Below are positions 30,787-39,461 of a stretch of 60,092 nt of DNA, in pieces. Below the pieces are notes generated by a model. It saw only the letters and a list, made by a program, of their open reading frames with translations, had not been told where the DNA came from and did no database searches. Source of the DNA: Rhodothermales bacterium (GTDB lineage Bacteria; Bacteroidota; Rhodothermia; Rhodothermales; JAHQVL01). The stretch is from positions 1-60,092 of the forward strand of contig JAWKNW010000031.1 of the NCBI GenBank assembly GCA_041391505.1, in the 5' to 3' direction. A program made the position numbers and the translations under genes. Position 1 is the stretch's first letter. The number at the start of each line of letters is the position of its first letter.

Positions 30787-31590
30787 ATGGCAATGAACAA
30801 CACAACGGAAATGCAGAGAATGCTGGACAAGCTCGACGAGTTGCGATCGATCTTCGTCCTGGGTCAGCGCGCCGTCCCCTTCATCGAGGAGGTCGTCTTG
30901 CTGATCAAGGACATGTCGCCCCTGCTCGACAGCATCAACGGCTCGTTGCAGGATAGCGCGAGCAAGTTGCCCAGTGCCTCGTCCCAGCTCGAAAGCGTGT
31001 CTCAGGCGACGGAGATGGCGACCACCGAGATTCTCAACCTGGTGGATCTCGCCCTCATGAAATGCAATGAACTCGGCAAGAAGATGAGTTCGATGGGGAC
31101 GCACGTGAGCAACGTGCGCGACCAGCACAACCAGTTTCAGCAGGTGGTCGAGCAAAAGCTCGGCGCCTCGTGGAAGGACCTGGCCGAGGAGTTCGCGACC
31201 TACAGCAGCAACCAGGAATCGACGCTGAGCGCGATCGAGAAGGGTCTCGGCATCCAGATGGAAGCGGTGAACGTGCTCAAGGAAGGGATGACGCAGATCA
31301 TGCTCTCCCTCCAGGTGCAGGACATCACCTCCCAGCAGATCGCATCAGTCAACCATCTCATCCAGACGACCCGCGAGCGCCTTCACAAGCTCACGGAGAA
31401 CCTGGGCCCGCGCGTATCGGAAGAAGACGACTTCGACACGCGGCTCCAGAGCGGCGCGACGTTCGACTCGAACGCGCGATACGACCTGCCCGGCCTGCGC
31501 GAAGTCACCGAGCCGGAGAGCTCCGAATTCGATTCTGCCGGCGACTTTGCCACGATGGGCGATATCGACAAGCTGTTCGCAAATCAGTAA
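30787..31590 (+). CDS. cheZ: CheY-P phosphatase CheZ
   Basis: CheZ dephosphorylates CheY-P. The 267-residue helical protein carries the active motif QDITSQQI near residues 178-185, where D179 and Q183 have the D-x-x-x-Q spacing of the catalytic pair. The C-terminal tail GDIDKLFANQ resembles the CheY-binding peptide of known CheZ proteins, separated from the core by an acidic linker. Helices such as LLDSINGSLQDSASKLPSASSQLESVSQATEMATTEILNLV form the expected long hairpin. It starts one base after cheY. It is longer than E. coli CheZ (214 residues). Confidence 0.88.
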   Translation: MAMNNTTEMQRMLDKLDELRSIFVLGQRAVPFIEEVVLLIKDMSPLLDSINGSLQDSASKLPSASSQLESVSQATEMATTEILNLVDLALMKCNELGKKMSSMGTHVSNVRDQHNQFQQVVEQKLGASWKDLAEEFATYSSNQESTLSAIEKGLGIQMEAVNVLKEGMTQIMLSLQVQDITSQQIASVNHLIQTTRERLHKLTENLGPRVSEEDDFDTRLQSGATFDSNARYDLPGLREVTEPESSEFDSAGDFATMGDIDKLFANQ

Positions 31591-31626
31591 ACGGCGCGCT
31601 GTTATTCGCACGCAGATGACATAACA

Positions 31627-34600
31627 ATGGCTGAGAACAACCCCAAGTCCGACGTTTCGCCATCGATCGAAGATCGGTTTGCAGAAGAGGCGCTTAACAC
31701 CCTCACGCACGCACGCGAGGTGCTTACCCGTCTGGCCGGCGGGGTGAGTACAACCGACGCCTACGACGATGTCGCCCGCGCCGTATTCACCCTGAACGGA
31801 GCGGCCGAGGTGCTCGATCTCGAACAGATCAAGGTCCTCACCGCCAGCTTCTGCAACGCCGTCACGTCGATCCGCGACGCCGGCATCAGCCTGTCTGAAA
31901 GCGCAGCGAATACGCTCCAGAACGCCCTCGACGCCCTCGTCGACCTGATCGAGCGGATGCGGACGGGGAACGAGCAATCGCCGTTCATCACGCCGCTCAT
32001 CGCCGAGCTGGACCTGCTCTCCGCCAACCCCGGCACCCCTGCCGCCCCCCAGGCGACCGCCGAACCCGCGGCCCCGGCCGCGCCGGAAGCCGTGACCGAA
32101 CCGGTAGCGGCAGCCACCACGGCTCCCGAAGTCGAAACGCCCGCACCGGCCGAAGCGGAAGCCGAAGCAGAGGCTACGCCGGCTGCCGAGGTAGAAATCG
32201 CGCCGGCTGCTGAAACGGAAGCCGCGCCGCCAGCTGCCGCGGTAGAAGTCGCGCCGGCTGCCGAAACGGAAATCGCGCCGGCTGCCGAGGTAGAAATCGC
32301 GCCGGCTGACGAAGCGCCGGCCGCCGCGCCGAAACGGAGCTACGCGCCGTCGGCCAGCATGCTCGCCGACGCCAACGCCCAGATGGAACTGGGCGACATG
32401 CAGATGGTGATCGATGCCTTCGTCGAGGATGCGACACCGTCCATCGAAGACCTCAAGCAGGATGTTTTCGGCCTCAACGGCGGCGAAAACGACGCCTCGC
32501 TGCTCCAGACCATGCTCAAGGTCGTGGGCAACTTGCGGAGCACCGCCGGCTTCCTGAGCCTGGAACAGCTCAGCCTGCTCTCGCGCAAGCTCGAGCATGT
32601 GGCGCACCAGATGCTGTCCGGTCACCTCGACTGGTCGACCGTCATCACCGATACGTTCAGCTCGGCGCTCGAGCACCTGCAGACGCTCGTCCAGCAGGTC
32701 GCCGATCGGAAGATCGTGGCCGTGGACCAGGACGAACTGCTTGCCACGCTCGACGCGTGGATCCCGGAAGACAGCAAGCCCCCGGCGCTCACCGTCGTCG
32801 AAACTGCCCCGGCCCCGGTGGCCGCGACGCCGCAGCCGGCCGCGCCCGCGCCGGAAGAAGAAGAGGAAAAGGAGCTCGAAGACGTCCTCGTCGACGAGAC
32901 GCACCAGATCCATTCCGAGGACTTCCGGGAGATCGTCGAGAGCTTTGTCGTCGAAGCCACGGAGATCCTGGATAACCTCGACAACAAGCTGCTGAGCCTG
33001 GAGGACCATATCCACGACCGCGCGCTCGTCGACGAGATCTTCCGCGACGTGCACACCGTGAAGGGCTCCGCCGGCTTCCTGAACCTGCAGCAGCTCAGCC
33101 ACATCGCGCACCATTTCGAGGATGTGCTGAACCGGCTCCGTCGCGGCGACATCGAATTCCATCCGGCGATGATGGACGTGATGTTCGCGGCCTACGACCA
33201 GATGAAGGTGCTCGCCCTCCAGGTGAAGAACCTGAAGCTGGAGGTGGTCAAGCAGGGTCACCTGATCAAACAGCTTACGGCGATCTCCTCCGGGACCTTC
33301 AAGCCGGACGCCGCCGCCAGCATTCGCCGCGACGCGGCGATCGAGCCCGAGCCGACCGCCGGCGACGACGAGGCGCACGAGGCGCCCGATAGCGGCGCCG
33401 CGCGGACCGAAGCCGGCGGGGATGCACGGGGCGCGGCCTCCGCGAGCCGCGGCCTCGACCGCTCCACCGAAACCATTCGCGTCGAGGTGCACCGCCTCGA
33501 CAACCTGATGAACCTGGTCGGCGAGCTGGTGCTCAACCGCAACCGGCTCGTCCAGATCACCGAAGACCTGAATTCGTCGCTCAGCGACGACCTGCAGCGC
33601 GGCCTGCTGGAAACCAGCGCGCAGCTGGACTTCATCACCACGGAGTTGCAGACCGGCGTCATGCATACCCGCATGGTGCAGATCGGGCGCATCTTCAACA
33701 AATTCCCGCGCGTCGTGCGCGACCTGGCCCGGTCCACCAACAAGGAGATCGAGCTGGTCATCGAAGGCGCCGAGACCGAGCTGGACAAGTCGCTCACGGA
33801 AGAGATCGGCGATCCGCTGGTCCACCTCCTGCGCAACTCGGTCGACCACGGCGTCGAGGTGCCCGAGCAGCGCCTGGCCGCCGGCAAGCCGGCGGTCGGG
33901 ACGATCCGCCTGGTCGCACGCCAGGAAGGCAACAACATCATCATCGAAGTATCCGACGACGGGGCCGGCATCAATGTCGACCGCGTCAAGCGGAAAGCGA
34001 TCGAAAAAGGACTCATCACGGAGGCCGAAGCCACCGAGATGACGGACGACGAGGCGTTCAACCTGATCTTCAAGCCCGGCTTCAGCACCGCGGAGAAAAT
34101 CAGCAACATCTCGGGCCGGGGCGTGGGCATGGACGTGGTCAAGACGCACATCGCGCGGCTGAACGGCACGATCGGCATCAGCTCCGAGATGGGCAAGGGC
34201 TCCTCGGTGACGCTGAAGCTGCCGCTCACGCTCGCGATCAAGCAAAGCCTGCTGGTGCGTCAGAGCAAGGAGACGTTCGCCATCCCGCTCCACTCGGTCA
34301 TCGAAGTCGTCGGTCTCGAGAACCACAAGATCGACAGCATCAACGGCCGCGAGGTGCTTCGCCTGCGCGAGCGCATCCTGCCGCTGGTGTACATCAGCGA
34401 CATCCTCGGCCTGGAGAAACGGCCGGACTTCTCCGCCGCCTACGCGGTCATCGTCGGCCTCGCGCATCACCGCGTCGGCCTGATCACCGAAGACCTGGTC
34501 GGCCAGAAAGAAATCGTCATCAAGCCCCTCGGCAACTACCTCAAGAAGATTCCGGGCATCGCCGGCTCGACGATCCTCGGCGACGGTCGGGTGATCATGA

Positions 34601-34686
34601 TCCTCGATGTCGCCGAACTGATTCGCCTCGAACAGGAGCATCCCCGCAGACGCCCTGAGACGGGTTCGAAGACGGAAAAACCCTGA
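31627..34686 (+). CDS. cheA: Chemotaxis histidine kinase CheA with three HPt-like modules
   Basis: CheA autophosphorylates under receptor control and passes phosphate to CheY and CheB. This 1019-residue form is much longer than E. coli CheA (654). The active HPt module is the third, at about residues 430-540, with H476 in RDVHTVKGSAGFL. Two similar modules precede it: residues about 15-125 with VFTLNGAAEVLDL (F54 in place of His), and about 250-360 with VVGNLRSTAGFL (G301 in place of His). A low-complexity Ala/Pro/Glu linker (134-236) lies between them. The kinase core follows: dimer helix about 615-690, N-box HLLRNSVDHG (733-742), DDGAGI (777-782), GRGVGMDVV (830-838). A CheW-like regulatory domain ends the protein (about 870-1000). 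Confidence 0.95.
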   Translation: MAENNPKSDVSPSIEDRFAEEALNTLTHAREVLTRLAGGVSTTDAYDDVARAVFTLNGAAEVLDLEQIKVLTASFCNAVTSIRDAGISLSESAANTLQNALDALVDLIERMRTGNEQSPFITPLIAELDLLSANPGTPAAPQATAEPAAPAAPEAVTEPVAAATTAPEVETPAPAEAEAEAEATPAAEVEIAPAAETEAAPPAAAVEVAPAAETEIAPAAEVEIAPADEAPAAAPKRSYAPSASMLADANAQMELGDMQMVIDAFVEDATPSIEDLKQDVFGLNGGENDASLLQTMLKVVGNLRSTAGFLSLEQLSLLSRKLEHVAHQMLSGHLDWSTVITDTFSSALEHLQTLVQQVADRKIVAVDQDELLATLDAWIPEDSKPPALTVVETAPAPVAATPQPAAPAPEEEEEKELEDVLVDETHQIHSEDFREIVESFVVEATEILDNLDNKLLSLEDHIHDRALVDEIFRDVHTVKGSAGFLNLQQLSHIAHHFEDVLNRLRRGDIEFHPAMMDVMFAAYDQMKVLALQVKNLKLEVVKQGHLIKQLTAISSGTFKPDAAASIRRDAAIEPEPTAGDDEAHEAPDSGAARTEAGGDARGAASASRGLDRSTETIRVEVHRLDNLMNLVGELVLNRNRLVQITEDLNSSLSDDLQRGLLETSAQLDFITTELQTGVMHTRMVQIGRIFNKFPRVVRDLARSTNKEIELVIEGAETELDKSLTEEIGDPLVHLLRNSVDHGVEVPEQRLAAGKPAVGTIRLVARQEGNNIIIEVSDDGAGINVDRVKRKAIEKGLITEAEATEMTDDEAFNLIFKPGFSTAEKISNISGRGVGMDVVKTHIARLNGTIGISSEMGKGSSVTLKLPLTLAIKQSLLVRQSKETFAIPLHSVIEVVGLENHKIDSINGREVLRLRERILPLVYISDILGLEKRPDFSAAYAVIVGLAHHRVGLITEDLVGQKEIVIKPLGNYLKKIPGIAGSTILGDGRVIMILDVAELIRLEQEHPRRRPETGSKTEKP
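32185..32313 (+). repeat. 24-bp (8-codon) imperfect repeats in the cheA linker
   Basis: Five or so copies of a unit encoding E-x-E-I/V-A-P-A-A are arranged in tandem between residues about 187 and 229, with the bases GAAATCGCGCCGGCTG recurring nearly exactly. The repeats link two inactive HPt-like modules and could change in number by slippage. Confidence 0.75.
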
Positions 34687-34812
34687 CGTTCACGCCGTGG
34701 GACGGCCAGGCAGCACACGCCTCGCCCGGGTCGCTCGCGCTTTCGCCGGCAACCCGAGCGAGGCGTCGATCCACCGCACGGCCATGAACCGACGCTCAAC
34801 CCCAAGACGCAC

Positions 34813-35904
34813 ATGATCCGCCTTCTGATTGTCGACGACTCCGCCTTCATGCGAACGACGCTCAGCCAGTTGCTCGACGCCGAGCCCGACATCACCGTCG
34901 TCGGTACGGCGAAGGACGGCGTGGAGGCGCTCGAACAGGCGCGCGTGCTCAAGCCCGACGTCATCACGATGGATGTGATGATGCCGAACATGGACGGCAT
35001 CTCCGCCGTCCAGCGCATGATGAATGTCCATTCCTGCCCCATCCTGATGTTCAGTTCGCTGACCCAGGAGGGCGCGGAGACCACGCTCAAGGCGCTGGAA
35101 GCCGGCGCCACGGATTTCATTACCAAAGAAAGCTCGTTCGTCCGCGGCGACCGGTCCAGCATCGTGCGCGACCTCGTCGCCAAGATCAAGTCGATCCACG
35201 GCGCCCGATCGAGCATCCTGCACAATACCCGGCCGCTCGTGTCGCGTGCGCGGACGGCCGCGGCGCCGGCGCCGGCACCGACGCCCGGCAGCGCGCCGAA
35301 CGTGCGCATCAACGGCGCCGAGCTCGTCCTGATCGGCATCTCGACGGGCGGCCCGCTTTCGCTGCAGAAGGTGATCCCGATGCTCGCCGCGACGTTCCCG
35401 GTTCCGATCGTGATCGCGCAGCACATGCCGCCCAAGTTCACCAAAACGCTCGCGGACAGCCTCAACGCGATCAGCGCGCTCACCGTCGTCGAGGCGACGG
35501 ACGGAACGCCGCTGAAAGCCGGCGGCGTGTACATCGCGCCGGGTGGCAGCGACAGCGTGATCTTCCGCAAGGACGGGACGCCGCATCTGCGCGTGCTCAA
35601 GGAATCCGCGACCTCGCGGTACCATCCGTGCGTCGACCTGCTCTTCACGTCGGCGGCGGACCTCTATGGGTCGATGACCGTCGGCGTGGTCATGACCGGC
35701 ATGGGCAACGACGGCCTCGAAGGGGCCCGGCACATCAAGGCCCGCAACGGCACGGTGCTCGTCCAGGATGAAGGCAGTTCGGTGATCTATGGCATGCCCA
35801 AGGCCGTCTTCGACGCCGGCCTCGCGGACGCCACGCTGGCGCTTGACCATATCGCCCCCGTGCTGACCCGCAGCCTGGCGCGCGCGACGGCCAACGCGGC
35901 CTGA
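34813..35904 (+). CDS. cheB: Chemoreceptor methylesterase CheB
   Basis: CheB removes methyl groups from receptors and deamidates them, under control of CheA phosphorylation. The 363-residue protein has a receiver domain (DDSAFMRTTL, phosphoacceptor in VITMDVMMPNMDG, KES near residue 112). A linker of about 40 residues follows, then the esterase domain with the catalytic serine in IGISTGGP (about residue 177), histidine in IAQHMPPKF and aspartate in MTGMGNDG. The layout is standard. It closes the chemotaxis block, 126 bp after cheA. Confidence 0.96.
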   Translation: MIRLLIVDDSAFMRTTLSQLLDAEPDITVVGTAKDGVEALEQARVLKPDVITMDVMMPNMDGISAVQRMMNVHSCPILMFSSLTQEGAETTLKALEAGATDFITKESSFVRGDRSSIVRDLVAKIKSIHGARSSILHNTRPLVSRARTAAAPAPAPTPGSAPNVRINGAELVLIGISTGGPLSLQKVIPMLAATFPVPIVIAQHMPPKFTKTLADSLNAISALTVVEATDGTPLKAGGVYIAPGGSDSVIFRKDGTPHLRVLKESATSRYHPCVDLLFTSAADLYGSMTVGVVMTGMGNDGLEGARHIKARNGTVLVQDEGSSVIYGMPKAVFDAGLADATLALDHIAPVLTRSLARATANAA

Positions 35905-35932
35905 TCGCTCGCTTTCCAACGCGCATTTCACA

Positions 35933-35959
35933 TTAACCTTCGTCTTACCCGGCCGATAC
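35933..35959 (+). promoter_or_regulatory. Sigma-28-type promoter of the motA-motB operon
   Basis: TTAA at 35933-35936, a 15-base spacer and GCCGATAC at 35952-35959. Predicted start is near 35966, 121 bases before motA. Stator genes are classical sigma-28 targets. Confidence 0.75.
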
Positions 35960-36086
35960 AGGGTCCATGAGTCCCCCGTCAGCTCCGCGGCCCCGGCCCC
36001 GGCAGTTGCATGGTGAAAACGCAGAACCAGGACCCGGGCGCGCATCGTGATGCGCGCAGCGATGGCACTCTCTCGTACGAAGCATC

Positions 36087-36872
36087 ATGGAAAAATCAAC
36101 AGTTGCCGGCCTCGGCGCAGGTCTCCTGCTCGTCTATGGCGCCATCTTCATGGGGACGGGATGGGCGACGTTTTTCGATCCCGCATCCTTCATGCTCGTG
36201 GTGGGCGGTGCAGGGGCCGGCATGATGGTGAACTACACCTTCGATCAGCTGAAGATGATGCCGGGGGCCTTTAAGGACTTCTTCTCGTTCAGCCTCCCTC
36301 CCCTCAGCAAATACATCGAGGAGTTCGGCGAGCTGTCCCGCATCGCCCGGCGTGAGGGCCTGCTGGCGCTCGACCGCCGGCTCGAGGAGATCGACGACCC
36401 TTTCCTGAAGTTCGGCCTCGAGATGGCCGTCGACGGCATCGACGAGCGGGAGATCGATGAGATGATGCAGGCCAACCTGCAAACCGAGCTGAACGAGAAG
36501 TCGTTCGCCGTGAAACTCTTCACCTCGTTCGGCGCCAACGCGCCGGCGTTCGGGATGATCGGCACCCTGATCGGGCTGATCCAGATGATGGGCAACCTGT
36601 CGGACCCCTCGCAGATCGGCGCCGGCATGGCCGTCGCCCTCGTGACCACGTTCCTCGGCTCACTCATCGCGAACCTGTTTTTCCTCCCTTTCGCCGAAAA
36701 ACGCAAGCTCCAGGTGGCCGCCCTGCTTCGGATGCGCGAGCTGGTCCGCACCGGCGTGCTCGCCATCGTCCGCGGCGACAGCCCGAGCATGATCCAGAAG
36801 CGCCTGCAAAACCTGTTGACGCCAAGCGAACTCAGCCAGGTCGCCACGCCGGCCCAGGCAGAAGAAGCCTAG
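36087..36872 (+). CDS. motA: Flagellar stator protein MotA
   Basis: MotA with MotB forms the proton- or sodium-driven stator. The 261-residue protein has four membrane segments: about residues 4-25, 31-51, 150-170 and 176-200. A cytoplasmic loop between the second and third carries the conserved GLLALDRRLEEIDDPFLKFGLEMAVDG charged region that acts on FliG. The segment APAFGMIGTLIGLIQMMGNL is the family hallmark. It is followed by motB after 116 bp containing heptamer repeats. Confidence 0.96.
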   Translation: MEKSTVAGLGAGLLLVYGAIFMGTGWATFFDPASFMLVVGGAGAGMMVNYTFDQLKMMPGAFKDFFSFSLPPLSKYIEEFGELSRIARREGLLALDRRLEEIDDPFLKFGLEMAVDGIDEREIDEMMQANLQTELNEKSFAVKLFTSFGANAPAFGMIGTLIGLIQMMGNLSDPSQIGAGMAVALVTTFLGSLIANLFFLPFAEKRKLQVAALLRMRELVRTGVLAIVRGDSPSMIQKRLQNLLTPSELSQVATPAQAEEA

Positions 36873-36948
36873 GCAACGTGCACCCTGAACGTGCACCGTG
36901 CGCAAAGTCCGTTGGCTTCGGGATGCAGGCAAGGACCGCGTTTCACAC

Positions 36949-36990
36949 ATCGCCGATCGCAAATCCGTGATCGCTAATCGCTAATCGTAT
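36949..36990 (+). repeat. Heptamer array ending in the motB start codon
   Basis: Six units in phase, ATCGCCG, ATCGCAA, ATCCGTG, ATCGCTA, ATCGCTA, ATCGTAT, run directly into the ATG at 36989. It is the same family as the larger array before fliQ. No inverted partner was seen. Confidence 0.75.
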
Positions 36991-37726
36991 GGCTGAGATC
37001 GAAGAAGAACCTGCCCCATCAGCCCCGTTCTGGCTGGTGACGTACGGCGACATGGTGACGCTGCTGCTCACGTTCTTCGTGATGATCGTGGCCATGTCCG
37101 AGATCAAGAAAGACCGCTTGATGGAGGCGATGAGCTACTTCAAGGGCCGGCAGAGCGTGTTCGACAACGCACAGCCGATCCCGGTTATCCCGCAGGACGA
37201 TCCGCAGGACGCCGAGGAGCAAAAACGCGAGCAGGCGGAGCGGGTCGAGTCGTTGATGGAGTTCATCGAGGAGGAAGGGCTTCAGGGCCACGTGGAGGTC
37301 AACTACAAGGAATCGACGGTGCACATTGTGATCACCGATTCGGTCATGTTTTCCTCCGGCAGCGCCCAGTTGCTGAGCACGGCGCAGCGGGTGCTGGCCA
37401 AAATCGCGACGGTGGCCTCCGATTCGAGCAACACGCTGACCGTAATCGGCCATACGGACAACATTCCCATCCGGACATCGGCCTTTCCCTCCAACTGGGA
37501 GCTCTCGGCGTCGCGCGCGGCGTCGGTGGTTCGGTTCTTGCTCACGCAGCGATCGGCCCTTCCGCCGGACCACTACCAGGCCATCGGCAAGGGCGAATTC
37601 CAGCCTGTCGCGTCCAACCGCACGCCGGAGGGACGCAGCCGGAATCGTCGTATTGAGCTCTTAATCAGTTTGAACCAATGGCAGAACCAACCGAAGACCA
37701 GGGAGCAAACAATCCTGACGCCGTAG
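36989..37726 (+). CDS. motB: Flagellar stator protein MotB
   Basis: MotB anchors the stator to peptidoglycan and carries the ion-binding aspartate. The 245-residue protein has the single membrane helix with FWLVTYGDMVTLLLTFFVMIV (residues 14-34); D21 is the ion-channel residue. A plug/linker follows, then the OmpA-type peptidoglycan-binding domain with TVIGHTDNIPIRTSAFPSNWELSASRAASVVRFL. All conserved positions are present. It overlaps fliL by 49 bp. Its start codon lies at the end of the heptamer array. Confidence 0.96.
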   Translation: MAEIEEEPAPSAPFWLVTYGDMVTLLLTFFVMIVAMSEIKKDRLMEAMSYFKGRQSVFDNAQPIPVIPQDDPQDAEEQKREQAERVESLMEFIEEEGLQGHVEVNYKESTVHIVITDSVMFSSGSAQLLSTAQRVLAKIATVASDSSNTLTVIGHTDNIPIRTSAFPSNWELSASRAASVVRFLLTQRSALPPDHYQAIGKGEFQPVASNRTPEGRSRNRRIELLISLNQWQNQPKTREQTILTP

Positions 37727-38214
37727 AGGGCGACAAGAAGAAAAAGGGCGGCGGTTTTATCATGATCCTGCTGCCGCTGTTGCTGGTATCCGCCGGCGCC
37801 GGCGCCTTCCTGTCCTATTCGAAATATCCGGCCATCGCCCAGGTGGCCTACAACCTCGGGATCGGCGGCGAGGGCGAGGAAGAGGAAGCGGCCGAAGAGG
37901 AAGGCATCCAGTACGGGGAGTTCATGGAACTCTCGAACATTGTCGTCAACCCGGCCGACTCGAACGGCCGGCGTCTGTTGATGGTGAGCCTGGGGATCGA
38001 ATCGGTGGAGCCGGCGCAGCTCGAGAGCATCAAGTCCCGCGAGATGGTCGTCCGCGACACCATCATCAAGCTGCTCGGCCGCCGCACCGTGGAGGAGCTG
38101 GCCGCCATCGAACAGCGCAACACGATCAAGGACGAGTTGCGTCAGGCCGTGAACGGCATCGTCACGGAAGGCGAGGTCAGCCGGCTCTACTTCACGCAGT
38201 ACGTGCTCCAGTAG
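37678..38214 (+). CDS. fliL: Stator-associated protein FliL
   Basis: FliL sits around the stator and improves torque or stator recruitment. The 178-residue protein has a short cytoplasmic N-terminus with KKKKGGG, a single membrane helix at about residues 27-46, an acidic linker, and a periplasmic domain. That domain contains FMELSNIVVNPADSNGRRLLMVSLGIE and SREMVVRDTIIKLLGRRTVEEL, then INGIVTEGEVSRLYFTQYVLQ-like ending. It starts inside the last 49 bp of motB. The family match is good. Confidence 0.92.
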   Translation: MAEPTEDQGANNPDAVEGDKKKKGGGFIMILLPLLLVSAGAGAFLSYSKYPAIAQVAYNLGIGGEGEEEEAAEEEGIQYGEFMELSNIVVNPADSNGRRLLMVSLGIESVEPAQLESIKSREMVVRDTIIKLLGRRTVEELAAIEQRNTIKDELRQAVNGIVTEGEVSRLYFTQYVLQ

Positions 38215-38438
38215 AACGGGCAATTCTTTCATTTCGGGGACGAATCGTCCCTCCCCAATCGACGCACACGGCCGGCCTGCGGGCCGCTTTGAGGGCCCTC
38301 GTGGTGTGGCGTGATTTTCGATGATCGCGCCGGCATGCGCATCGGGCGCCCCGCTCAACGAGCCGACCGGGACCCTGCATCTCCTGTCCCCGTCCGGCGC
38401 ACCGCCCCGTTCACGTCGATTGCCAATTCAGATCGCCC
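38215..38438 (+). other. fliL-fliM gap
   Basis: This 224-bp gap holds a weak sigma-54-like site (38307-38322; TGGCGTG, ATTT, TCGAT, 8 of 12 positions) and a short dyad GGGACGA-A-TCGTCCC near 38238. No gene is recognisable. Confidence 0.4.
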
Positions 38439-39461
38439 ATGTCCAAGCTGCTCAATCAGAACGAGATTGACGCCCTTCTCGGGGTCAGTGATGAGGACGA
38501 GGCCAAAAACCTGGACCTCGATGAACTCAATTCGCTGATGCTTGCGGATCTCCACCGCAATGTCAGCCCGTACAATTTCAAACGACCGCGCCTGTTCTCC
38601 CAGGATCAGATGCGGGTCATGAACCAGGTGCACGAGGCGTTCGCCCGCGACCTGTCCGTATACCTGTCCGCCCAGCTGCGCACCATCGTCGAAATCACGC
38701 TGACGGCGATGGATCAGGTGCTGTATTCGGAATTCGTGATGTCGAGCGCGCACCCCTCCGCCCTGTTCGTGGTGGAGGTGGTGGATCGCGGCCAGCAGCT
38801 CGTGTTCGAGATGGATCCGCGGCTGGTGATCTTTACGATCGAGAAGCTGTTCGGCGGCACGGGGCGGTTCCTGCGCAAACCGCGCGAGACCTCCCAGATC
38901 GAACAGCGGATCATGAGCAAGGTGATGGCGCGCGCGTTCCAGGAGCTGGAAAAGGCGTGGTCGCAGGTGGCCGAAATGCAGTTCCGTGAGTCGGCGTTCG
39001 AGTCCAACGCCGAATTCGTGCAGATCATCCCCGGCTCCGAGCCGGCCATCATCGGGACGTTCGAGGTGCGGGTGTACGAACACCACTCGTTCATGAACGT
39101 CTGCTACCCCTACATCATGCTGGAGCGGGTACTCGGCCGCGCCGGCATGAAACAGTGGCTCACGAGCGCCACGACGGAAGTCCCCTCCGACGTGCGGGAC
39201 GAGTACAACTTCACGCTCCAGACCATGGACGTGTCGATGCGCGCCGAACTCGGCAGAACAACGCTCAGCATAACGGATCTGCTCGGTTTGTCCGAAGGCG
39301 ATGTGATTCTACTTAAGAACAGAGCCGACGAGCCGATAAAGGTCTATATAGGAGAGCTGCCGAAATTCAAGGCTAGCGCAGGCAAATCTGGCAATCAGCG
39401 CGCAGTCCGCGTCGTTGAGATCTTAGACACTGATATTTCAGGGACGAATAAAAATGAGTGA
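38439..39461 (+). CDS. fliM: Motor switch protein FliM
   Basis: FliM forms the wall of the C-ring and binds CheY-P. The 340-residue protein keeps the N-terminal CheY-P docking peptide LNQNEIDALLG (residues 5-15). The CheC-like middle domain follows (LRTIVEITLTAMDQVLYSEF, RLVIFTIEKLFGG), and then the C-terminal SpoA domain that partners FliN (MRAELGRTTLSITDLLGLSEGDVILL). Length is typical. Its end overlaps fliN by 8 bp. Confidence 0.96.
   Translation: MSKLLNQNEIDALLGVSDEDEAKNLDLDELNSLMLADLHRNVSPYNFKRPRLFSQDQMRVMNQVHEAFARDLSVYLSAQLRTIVEITLTAMDQVLYSEFVMSSAHPSALFVVEVVDRGQQLVFEMDPRLVIFTIEKLFGGTGRFLRKPRETSQIEQRIMSKVMARAFQELEKAWSQVAEMQFRESAFESNAEFVQIIPGSEPAIIGTFEVRVYEHHSFMNVCYPYIMLERVLGRAGMKQWLTSATTEVPSDVRDEYNFTLQTMDVSMRAELGRTTLSITDLLGLSEGDVILLKNRADEPIKVYIGELPKFKASAGKSGNQRAVRVVEILDTDISGTNKNE

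Noticed and set aside
31345..34641. 1,098-codon open frame on the minus strand opposite cheA, and similar long antisense frames opposite flgK (2668-4044), fliF (18165-20015) and fliI (21203-23365).
   Set aside because: They mirror the codon phase of well-identified genes in GC-rich DNA, have Arg/Asp/Val-heavy composition, no start signals and no family resemblance.
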